A DNA stretch of 44,641 nt from an uncultured Ruminococcus sp. (GTDB lineage: Bacteria > Bacillota > Clostridia > Oscillospirales > Acutalibacteraceae), in contig CACYSI010000005.1 in the NCBI GenBank assembly GCA_902776975.1, positions 42,054-86,694 on the forward strand, given 5' to 3'. Position 1 is the stretch's first letter. The number at the start of each line of letters is the position of its first letter. Of the stretch, positions 1 through 5,871 are shown in pieces. The position numbers and the translations under genes are program-made. The notes below the pieces were generated by a model. That model searched no databases, was not told the DNA's origin, and worked only from the letters and a program-made list of their open reading frames with translations.

Positions 1-173
1 GGAGACGCAGACAGGCTGGCGCCTGTCAAGGAGCCCAACAAAGCTATACGAAATATAGCGCAATAGATGATAAAGGTTTTTATTAAGGATTAGTATAAAT
101 ATGAAAACAAAAAGTCGCCGACCATACGATCAGCGACAAAAGGTGCTTTTTATTATTCTGTTGCAGAATTATT
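1..173. other. Left-edge intergenic stretch with small hairpins
   Basis: No gene is seen here. The left edge holds a short hairpin (GACAGGC facing GCCTGTC, about 10-27) and a second perfect one (GCTATA, loop CGAAA, TATAGC, about 43-59). They could be the end of a structured RNA or a repeat cut off by the window edge, but nothing recognisable can be named. The right half holds the terminator listed separately. Confidence 0.3.
104..140 (-). terminator. Rho-independent terminator of the rsmF-rsmA operon
   Basis: Read on the minus strand, a GTCGC/GCGAC stem (133-137 and 114-118) is followed by a T-rich run (TTTTTGTTTTC). It lies just after the stop of the small membrane protein that ends the rRNA methyltransferase operon. 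Confidence 0.6.
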
Positions 174-434
174 TTACTCTTTATCCTCGGACAGCTTTCG
201 CTCGATATTCTCCTCGAGCTCGTCAAACTCATCCTTGTCCTTGTTCCTGATATTTCTGACGATGACGAACACGACTCCGATAAGAGTGATAACGACGCAG
301 GCGATAGCGATATAGCTCGATACGCGTGCGAACGCTCTCTCAGACAGCAGAAGTGATACGCCCATCAGCAGTATGCTGACGGCGAGCAGGGCGATAAAAA
401 TAATCAGAGCGGTAAAATTCTTCTTTCCCATCAT
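174..434 (-). CDS. Small two-helix membrane protein of unknown function
   Basis: An 86-residue protein with two hydrophobic stretches (about residues 7-29 and 37-59) and a charged, Glu/Asp/Lys-rich C-terminal tail. It is probably an inner-membrane protein with a cytoplasmic tail. Its first ATG overlaps the rsmA stop (ATGA), so the two are translationally coupled. A second ATG follows at once and lies 6 nt after a GGAG inside the rsmA end, so position 431 is an equally likely start. It closes the rRNA methyltransferase operon and a terminator follows. I do not recognise the family and propose no function. Confidence 0.7.
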   Translation of the reverse strand: MMGKKNFTALIIFIALLAVSILLMGVSLLLSERAFARVSSYIAIACVVITLIGVVFVIVRNIRNKDKDEFDELEENIERKLSEDKE

Positions 435-1291
435 TTACTCCATTCATAAACGGCGTCGGAAATATCCGAAAAGTTTTGCAGCGTGAGCCTCTCGGCGCGC
501 GCGCCCGGATCTACTCCTGCTTTACATAATATATCACTCAGCTCTCCCTTGTCAAGAGAAAGTGACGAAGAAAGCGAATTAAGCACGGTTTTTCGTCTTT
601 GAGCGAAGGCTCCGCGTATAACTCTGAATAACAGCGCTTCATCTCTCGGGTGAACAGACGGCTCTCTGAGGCCCAGTCTGATGACAGCCGAATCCACCTT
701 TGGAGCGGGCATGAACGAGCCTGCCGATACATGGAACAGCAGCTCGGGGTCGCAGTAATATCTGACTGCTGCGGTTATGGCGGAGCTGTCTCGAGAGCCG
801 GGCTCGGCGCAAAGTCTGACAGCCGCCTCCTTCTGCACCATCACGGTGATCGAGCTGACGGGCAGCCTGTCCTCAAGCAGCTTCATGATAATCGGCGAGG
901 TGATGTAATACGGCAGGTTGGCGCATACAGCTACCTCCATAGAGCCGAACTCATCCTCTATCAGCCTATGCAGATCGAGCTTCATGACATCGGCGTTGAT
1001 CACCTTGAGGTTGTCATACTCCGAGAGAGTCTCGTCGAGCACGGGCAGCAGCCGCTTATCAAGCTCCACCGCGACAACTTTAGACGCACGCTTCAAAAGC
1101 TCGTTGGTCAGCACGCCTATGCCGGGGCCTATCTCCAGTACGCCGACGTTGTCTCCCTGTACAGCCGCCTCAGCCATGCGGGGGCATACCGACGGATTTA
1201 TCAGAAAATTCTGTCCCAGCGACTTAGAGAACGTAAAGCCGTGGCGCTCAAGAAGCTCTCTTATAAACCCTCTATCTGTAAGTCTTTCCAT
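431..1291 (-). CDS. rsmA: 16S rRNA adenine dimethyltransferase RsmA (KsgA)
   Basis: RsmA/KsgA uses S-adenosylmethionine to dimethylate two adjacent adenines in the 3'-terminal hairpin of 16S rRNA during 30S maturation. At 286 residues it has normal family length. Visible signatures are GQNFL near residue 26, the SAM-binding motif I LEIGPGIGVLT (52-62), an acidic ribose-binding stretch VAVELDKRL (73-81), the NADV loop (99-102) and the catalytic NLPYYI motif (125-130). Its start lies 31 nt inside the end of the upstream RsmF-like gene, with only a weak distant AAAGGA, suggesting translational coupling. The neighbours are another rRNA methyltransferase and a small membrane protein. Identification is firm. 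Confidence 0.96.
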   Translation of the reverse strand: MERLTDRGFIRELLERHGFTFSKSLGQNFLINPSVCPRMAEAAVQGDNVGVLEIGPGIGVLTNELLKRASKVVAVELDKRLLPVLDETLSEYDNLKVINADVMKLDLHRLIEDEFGSMEVAVCANLPYYITSPIIMKLLEDRLPVSSITVMVQKEAAVRLCAEPGSRDSSAITAAVRYYCDPELLFHVSAGSFMPAPKVDSAVIRLGLREPSVHPRDEALLFRVIRGAFAQRRKTVLNSLSSSLSLDKGELSDILCKAGVDPGARAERLTLQNFSDISDAVYEWSK

Positions 1292-2619
1292 GCGAGAGTA
1301 CGCAGTCCTTTCGGGTATTTGTTCTTAAGGTGTCCGTTCACAGCCTTGCCTAAGCCGAGTGTGACGCCGTTGACCACGGCTACGCCCCAGCCGTTGATCC
1401 ATGTGTCTACCTCCAGCTCCTCGCCGCTGATGTAGCGGGCAGTGAGGTTCTCCTCGTAGCTGAGTATCAGCCTGCGCTTGAACTCATACGGTGTCAGCGA
1501 GGTAGCGAGATTATGGTGAGGCTCGATACGGTTTTTCTTAAAGTCGCCCAGCTTGACGCCGGCGCGCAGTATATTCATGCCGTCAAGATCGGGCAGCAGC
1601 TCGGTGTCGGGCAGGTCGAGTATACGGTCGTCTATCACGTGGATATGGCGGAAGCTCGGGTTGCGAAGGATATCGGTGATGAACTCATCTATCATCCGGC
1701 GCTCATCGGCGTCGGGCTCGATATAGGTGTACATAGCGCCCTTATAGGGCTTGCCCCTGAGCTTTTTGAACTTGGCGACAAAATGACCCTCGCCGCCGTT
1801 GAAGGGATATATCCTCAGAGCCTTGTCCATAGTCGGAACGCCGAACCTGCAGCCCGTATCGACAAGCTCAAACTCGGGATGCTGAGATAAAAAGTGCCTG
1901 ACCGTACCCTCGTTTTCGTCCTCAGAGAAGGTACAGGTGGAGTAGACCATGTAACCGCCCGGCTTTACCGCCGCCGCGGCGCTGTCGAGGATCGCCCTCT
2001 GCCTCTCTGAGCAGGCGAGGCTGTGCTCGACCGACCACTCAAATATAGCCTCCTTATCCTTGCGGAACATACCCTCGCCGGAGCAGGGAGCGTCCACGAG
2101 GACTCTGTCGAAGAAGCCCTCTAAGCGTCCGCAAAGATTATCGGGAGTCATATTGGATACTACGGCGTTCTTGACGCCCATACGCTCGATATTGGAGAGC
2201 AGGATGTGCGCTCTGGGACGTACCACCTCATTAGCCCACAGCAGTCCCGTACCGCTCAGACGCGAGGCTATCTGGGTGCTCTTGCCGCCCGGAGCGGCGC
2301 ATATGTCGAGTACCTTGTCGCCCGGCTGGACATCAAGAGCCGTGACCGCCGACATAGCGGACGGCTCCTGTACATAGAAGGCTCCCGCGTGATGCAGAGG
2401 ATGCTTGCCGAGCTTATCGGCGTTCACATAGTAGCCGTCGGGCGCAAAGGGCACCTGCTCACCGGCGAACGTCAGCAGGGGCAGCAGCTCCTCGGGCTGT
2501 ATCTTCAGCGTATTGACTCGGATAGCTCTGTAGGGCGGCTTGTCCACTGTCTCGAGGAACCTGTCATAATTATCCCCGAGCACGTTTTTCATGCGGGCAA
2601 AATAATCGTCCATTTTCAT
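1261..2619 (-). CDS. RsmF/NOL1-NOP2-Sun family rRNA cytosine-C5 methyltransferase
   Basis: This is a SAM-dependent enzyme of the family that makes 5-methylcytosine in 16S rRNA (RsmB/RsmF class). About 452 residues. The SAM-binding CAAPGGKS is at about 107-114, the DAPCSGEGMF motif with one conserved Cys at about 176-185, and YSTCTF with the catalytic Cys (about 229). The C-terminal third resembles the PUA-like RNA-binding tail of the RsmF group. The ATG at 2619 is preferred over the GTG at 2628 because AGAGGTG sits 6 nt ahead of it and overlaps the GTG. It is the first gene of an operon with rsmA. The exact target cytosine cannot be read from sequence. Confidence 0.92.
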   Translation of the reverse strand: MKMDDYFARMKNVLGDNYDRFLETVDKPPYRAIRVNTLKIQPEELLPLLTFAGEQVPFAPDGYYVNADKLGKHPLHHAGAFYVQEPSAMSAVTALDVQPGDKVLDICAAPGGKSTQIASRLSGTGLLWANEVVRPRAHILLSNIERMGVKNAVVSNMTPDNLCGRLEGFFDRVLVDAPCSGEGMFRKDKEAIFEWSVEHSLACSERQRAILDSAAAAVKPGGYMVYSTCTFSEDENEGTVRHFLSQHPEFELVDTGCRFGVPTMDKALRIYPFNGGEGHFVAKFKKLRGKPYKGAMYTYIEPDADERRMIDEFITDILRNPSFRHIHVIDDRILDLPDTELLPDLDGMNILRAGVKLGDFKKNRIEPHHNLATSLTPYEFKRRLILSYEENLTARYISGEELEVDTWINGWGVAVVNGVTLGLGKAVNGHLKNKYPKGLRTLAWKDLQIEGL

Positions 2620-2669
2620 AATAATCACCTCTGATACGGGTAGAATAAGTAAAAAAAGGGGGTGTAAAA

Positions 2670-2828
2670 ATGAGCAAAAGCAAAAAGAACGCTAAAAGCA
2701 ATAACAAAGGCACAAACAGCGCGAAGTCCACACAGAACATCAACCGCGCCGAAAACAACGATCACAAGAGCATGACCGACAACAAGCAGGATCATATGAG
2801 CGACCGCGCCGATAACAAATGCGAGTGA
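2670..2828 (+). CDS. 52-residue Lys/Asn-rich orphan protein
   Basis: A short open frame starting ATG-AGC-AAA with a good ribosome-binding site (AAGGGGGTG, about 6 nt upstream) and ending TGA. The product is strongly hydrophilic and rich in Lys, Asn, Ser and Asp, with no signal peptide or membrane segment: it begins MSKSKKNAKS and ends RADNKCE. It is divergent from the RsmF-like gene. The composition suggests a disordered, nucleic-acid-associated or spore-core-type peptide, but that is speculation. The clean ribosome-binding site, divergent placement and a downstream plus-strand terminator (3204-3232) support it being real. Confidence 0.6.
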   Translation: MSKSKKNAKSNNKGTNSAKSTQNINRAENNDHKSMTDNKQDHMSDRADNKCE

Positions 2829-2847
2829 TCCCCGATAAGCAGAAAAC

Positions 2848-3130
2848 CAAACGCTGTCATCCCGACAAAAAACGCTGTCATCCCGAGCTTGTCGAGGGAT
2901 CTTTTGAATACCTTTTTCCGATCTGTCAAACCTGACAGGCACGAAATGATCTGAAAAGTTTGCGCTTTAAGATCCTTTGAGGAGTTGTCCAAATCTTCGA
3001 TTTGGTATACAACTCCCATGCAACAGCGCTCCAATCGCAGATTCATCTGCGATTGGCAAAGCGCCACTGCCGCTTCGCTCAGGATGACACACTCTGCGTC
3101 ATTCGACTTCGCTCAGGATGACAAAGTGAC
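2848..3130. repeat. Gene-free stretch with direct repeats and strong hairpins
   Basis: Within the roughly 430-bp gap between 2828 and 3260, a 16-nt unit AACGCTGTCATCCCGA occurs twice (2850-2865, 2871-2886). A 17-nt unit CTTCGCTCAGGATGACA occurs twice (3073-3089, 3107-3123) and is related to the first in inverse orientation. Between them are two stable hairpins. One has arms 2981-2995 and 2999-3016 (GGAGTTGT/ACAACTCC outside, CCAAATC/GATTTGG inside). The other is a perfect 12-bp stem at 3031-3056 (CCAATCGCAGAT/ATCTGCGATTGG). This resembles dispersed palindromic repeats of bacterial intergenic regions. No reading frame here looks genuine. Confidence 0.6.
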
Positions 3131-3203
3131 TCGTTCCGGTTATGATTTTGACTGCGCCGGAATGGCACATCGACAAGTATTCTTTGTCTTTATCGGCGAA
3201 CAA

Positions 3204-3232
3204 GGGCTCCCTTTTACAGGGGAGCCTTTTAG
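3204..3232 (+). terminator. Terminator between convergent genes
   Basis: Stem GGGCTCCC (3204-3211) pairs with GGGGAGCC (3219-3226), followed by TTTT. It serves the plus strand, and the 52-residue ORF is the only plus-strand gene upstream. Confidence 0.6.
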
Positions 3233-3259
3233 TTTGTTATCACTGAGCTTCAGGCTGAA

Positions 3260-3919
3260 TCAGTATCCCAGCTCTTCTCCTACGAATATTATCTTCATCC
3301 TGTCCTTATGACGCTGCCACGCCGAGATGACATAGTTGCAGCAGATGCGGTCGGGACTCTTACAGCCGTCACACATATAGGTAGCGTCTCTGCCCATAGC
3401 CAGGCACTCGCCCTCACGGGCACAGTATGTATTGCAGTTGAGCCGCTTGGTGTTCTTGGGTGAAGCCACGCTCTTGAGGCGTGTCACAGCCTCGTCAAGA
3501 TCCTTGACTATCTTGTTGTAGCCGCAGACAAAGATGACCTGCTTAGGGCCGTAAAGGATAGCTGAGACGCGGTTGCTGTTGCCGTCTACGTTGAAGAGCA
3601 GACCGCCCTCGGTGACTGCGTTGGATGATGCGAAGAACGTATCAGCCCTGTAGGTCTGACGGTATATCTCCTCTGCCTCTTCGGGAGACTGCGCCTTGGA
3701 GCGGTCGAGATAGTTGTATCTGCCGCTGTTGAACAGCCCGATCAGCCCGCACTCCTTGAGCGTCTCGGAGCCGCCGTGAGATATGGTCTCACCTTCCTTC
3801 AAGAGCGACTCTACCAGAGGGAGCACCTCTTCTTTAGTCTCTACATAGTAAGCCGCCATGTTGTTCTTACGCAGGGCTTCCATAGTCTTTTCGATGATTT
3901 TGATGTCTTTCTGTATCAT
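3260..3919 (-). CDS. LUD-domain protein (LutC/DUF162-like)
   Basis: A 219-residue protein of the LUD family, named after lactate utilisation proteins LutB/LutC. Seen in the sequence: an N-terminal helix, a KxxMxAYYVE strand, the conserved GETISHGGSETLKE region (about 43-56), SSNAVTEGG (about 99-107), a VIFVCGYNKIVKDLDEA segment and a Cys-rich end including CNTYC, MCDGCK and ICCNYV. The cysteines may bind an iron-sulfur cluster or metal. Single-gene LUD proteins are common in Clostridia, and their substrate is usually unknown. There is no lutA/lutB neighbour, so a role in lactate oxidation is not supported by context. Confidence 0.85.
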   Translation of the reverse strand: MIQKDIKIIEKTMEALRKNNMAAYYVETKEEVLPLVESLLKEGETISHGGSETLKECGLIGLFNSGRYNYLDRSKAQSPEEAEEIYRQTYRADTFFASSNAVTEGGLLFNVDGNSNRVSAILYGPKQVIFVCGYNKIVKDLDEAVTRLKSVASPKNTKRLNCNTYCAREGECLAMGRDATYMCDGCKSPDRICCNYVISAWQRHKDRMKIIFVGEELGY

Positions 3920-3939
3920 ATTTCCACTTCCAATAGATT

Positions 3940-3980
3940 TTTATACAGCGGCTGCAGGGCATAACCGATACAGCCGCTGC
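3940..3980 (-). terminator. Terminator of the amidase gene
   Basis: On the minus strand CAGCGGCTG (3971-3979) pairs with CAGCCGCTG (3946-3954), a perfect 9-bp stem followed by TATAAAAATC. It lies downstream of the amidase gene. Confidence 0.6.
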
Positions 3981-4043
3981 CGTATTATCTTTTATTATAG
4001 CACACGGCTGTATTTATATGCAACAAAAATATGCTGTTTTGTC

Positions 4044-4586
4044 CTATAAATCAACAAAAGGTACGCCGAGGAACTGAGCTATACTCACGGCGAGGTTTCT
4101 GCCTATCGTACCGATGTTCTCCTGTATCCACTCGGCGTCGGCGAGGTTATCGTGGTAGGCGGTCTCGATCAGCACGGCGGGAGCCTTAGTGCGTCTGAGC
4201 TCGGCGAGAGCCGCGGAGGCGACGGTCTTGACCCTCTCGGGCAGAGGATAGATATCCTTATAGTTCTCGACTATGATATCCGCGGCTCGCTTGCCCTTGA
4301 CCGAAGTAGGATAGTAGTATACATCCGTACCTCGCACGTTTCCGCTGTTGGCTGAGCCCGCGGCGTTGCTGTGTATGGCGAGATGCAGATCGTAGTTACC
4401 GGCGTTGGACTGAGCTATAGCCTGAGAGAGGGTCTGCTCGGGCGAGTTGCGCGCGTAGGTTATCCCGGAGGCTCTGAGATAGGGCTCTACAGCGTCCGCG
4501 ACGAGGTTCATGAAGTACTCCTCACTGCCTCCGTTTATGTAAGGATTGCTCTCTTGTGTGGACGGACTCAAAAATACCGACGGCAT
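4044..4586 (-). CDS. N-acetylmuramoyl-L-alanine amidase (Amidase_3 family)
   Basis: A 180-residue zinc amidase of the Amidase_3 fold, which cuts the bond between MurNAc and L-alanine in peptidoglycan. Seen: an opening SPSTQ stretch, GGSEEYFMN (a likely metal-binding Glu), LHLAIHSNAA with the conserved HSNA histidine, and AVLIETAYHDN with the catalytic Glu near the end. The first zinc histidine of the classical DPGHGG motif is not evident; the position reads STQESNPYINGG. There is no signal peptide or cell-wall-binding domain, so export would need mother-cell lysis or another route. The ATG at 4586 is chosen because AGGAG lies 8 nt upstream. It is divergent from rubrerythrin. Confidence 0.85.
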   Translation of the reverse strand: MPSVFLSPSTQESNPYINGGSEEYFMNLVADAVEPYLRASGITYARNSPEQTLSQAIAQSNAGNYDLHLAIHSNAAGSANSGNVRGTDVYYYPTSVKGKRAADIIVENYKDIYPLPERVKTVASAALAELRRTKAPAVLIETAYHDNLADAEWIQENIGTIGRNLAVSIAQFLGVPFVDL

Positions 4587-4755
4587 GGTCATCACTCCTG
4601 AAAAACATAGATTATTTGGTTAGCTTACACTAACAAAATAATATGCGTGAAAACCTCTTATTATTCCGATAAGGAAATTTATTTTGAGTTGTTTATGGTA
4701 TATTGTGTGCAACCGATTTTATCAAAAAAAATATACCGATAAGGAGGAAAATGTT

Positions 4756-5298
4756 ATGACAAAATGGGTTTGTCCCGTATGCGGATATGTTCACGAGGGA
4801 GATACTCCTCCCGAGAAGTGCCCCGTATGTAAGGTACCGGGCGAGAAGTTCACCAAGCTGGGCGATGACGCCGGCTTTGCCTGCGAGCACGTTGTAGGTA
4901 TCGCCAAGGACGTAGCAGAGGACATCAAGGCTGATCTGCGCTCCAACTTTGAGGGCGAGTGCAGCGAGGTAGGTATGTATCTTGCTATGGCGAGAGTAGC
5001 CGACAGAGAGGGCTACCCCGAGGTATCAGCCGCTTTCACAAAGTACGCCTTTGAAGAGGCTGAGCACGCCGCTAAGTTTGCGGAGCTGCTCGGTGAGGTA
5101 CTGACAGACAGCACCAAGAAGAATCTTGAGCTTCGCGTAGAGGCTGAGACAGGCGCCTGCGCGGGTAAGCTCGATCTTGCTAAGAGAGCCAAGGCTGCCG
5201 ATCTGGACGCTATCCACGATACAGTTCACGAGATGGCTAAGGACGAGGCGAGACACGGCGCGGGCTTCAAGGGTCTCTTAAAGAGATATTTCGGATAA
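4756..5298 (+). CDS. Reverse rubrerythrin (rubredoxin domain first)
   Basis: A 180-residue non-heme iron peroxidase that detoxifies hydrogen peroxide and oxygen in anaerobes. The domain order is the 'reverse' one known from Clostridium. An N-terminal rubredoxin-like Fe(Cys)4 site (CPVCGYVH and CPVCK, about residues 6-25) precedes a ferritin-like four-helix diiron domain. Diiron ligands are visible in [21 protein letters not shown], and DEARHGAGF near the end. The ATG at 4756 follows AAGGAGG at ideal distance and starts MTKWVCPVC; upstream in-frame codons are leader. The 3' end is duplicated 235 nt downstream (5533-5577). Confidence 0.95.
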   Translation: MTKWVCPVCGYVHEGDTPPEKCPVCKVPGEKFTKLGDDAGFACEHVVGIAKDVAEDIKADLRSNFEGECSEVGMYLAMARVADREGYPEVSAAFTKYAFEEAEHAAKFAELLGEVLTDSTKKNLELRVEAETGACAGKLDLAKRAKAADLDAIHDTVHEMAKDEARHGAGFKGLLKRYFG

Positions 5299-5304
5299 TA
5301 GAAA

Positions 5305-5532
5305 ATGAAAGATTGTAAGGTTATTCGTTTTACAAGTCCTACATATGGAAATATATATGACAGAGGATATCTCAGTAATGGAAAGTCATTTAATGACGGC
5401 TCATCGATGTACGAGTATCCTTCCATCCAGCTACAGCTTTCAACATACTTGAATGCAGGCTGGAAAATAGATGGCTTCTCATGGGATAACGATCATGAAA
5501 ATATGGCTTTCGTGCTGACCAGAGACAGATAA
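5305..5532 (+). CDS. 75-residue AT-rich ORF of unknown function, probably inserted
   Basis: The frame opens ATG AAA GAT, 6 nt after the rubrerythrin stop, with no clear Shine-Dalgarno sequence. It ends TAA exactly where a second copy of the rubrerythrin 3' end begins. The predicted protein is soluble, aromatic-rich and compact (MYEYPSIQLQL, LNAGWKIDGFSW, MAFVLTRDR). That layout faintly recalls small DUF4177-like proteins, which I would not assert. Base composition is more AT-rich than its neighbours. Its position between two copies of the same gene end suggests it arrived by insertion or recombination. Whether it is expressed is uncertain, but read-through from rubrerythrin would transcribe it. 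Confidence 0.5.
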   Translation: MKDCKVIRFTSPTYGNIYDRGYLSNGKSFNDGSSMYEYPSIQLQLSTYLNAGWKIDGFSWDNDHENMAFVLTRDR

Positions 5533-5577
5533 CACGGCGCCGGCTTCAAGGGTCTGCTCGAGAGATACTTCGGCTGA
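5533..5577 (+). pseudogene. Remnant: second copy of the rubrerythrin 3' end
   Basis: Forty-five bases encode [14 protein letters not shown] and a stop, matching the last 14 residues of the rubrerythrin at 4756 ([14 protein letters not shown]). Several third positions and the stop codon (TGA versus TAA) differ. This is too good to be chance and marks an old tandem duplication or a homologous replacement that left the original end behind. The 75-residue ORF fills the space between the two copies. Confidence 0.75.
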
Positions 5578-5668
5578 GGCACACGTACCTTTTTCCGCCT
5601 GTTGCCGACAATGCGGTCAACCGGCGCGTCATCAACGGCGGATCAAAACGTTTGAATATCGACTTATT

Positions 5669-5700
5669 AAGGAGCGGGATCTTCCTGCTCCTTCTTTTTT
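5669..5700 (+). terminator. Terminator of the rubrerythrin unit
   Basis: AAGGAGC pairs with GCTCCTT around a short loop, followed by CTTTTTT. A second plus/minus hairpin (GGAGTCGG/CCGACTCC, about 5707-5732) follows. Confidence 0.75.
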
Positions 5701-5771
5701 ATGAAAGGAGTCGGGCCGCGCCGAGCCGACTCCCTAATCTTGTATTCGGCGTTTTGTATATTAACACAAAA

Positions 5772-5803
5772 GCACGGCAGTGGTCTTGCACCTCTGCCGC
5801 GCC
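5772..5803 (-). terminator. Terminator of the large surface-protein gene
   Basis: Minus-strand hairpin with arms 5793-5802 and 5772-5780 (CGGCAG/CTGCCG core), followed by TTTTGTG. It lies 70 nt after the stop of the surface protein. Confidence 0.55.
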
Positions 5804-5871
5804 CGTTTTGTTATTTAATTATCATACAAATAATTATACGATCAAGAACTATGATCTATAATTCCTGAGGA

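Noticed and set aside
650-1435. Long plus-strand open frame (261 codons) opposite rsmA and the RsmF-like gene
   Set aside because: It is antisense to two well-recognised enzymes, has no ribosome-binding site and its product has no plausible domain; a by-product of biased codon use on the other strand.
2792-3311. Short frames in the repeat block after the orphan gene
   Set aside because: They consist of translated palindromic repeats and have no ribosome-binding sites.
4600-4755. PerR-type operator before rubrerythrin
   Set aside because: Only a weak GTTAG/CTAAC pair is seen near 4619-4634; no match to the known PerR box.
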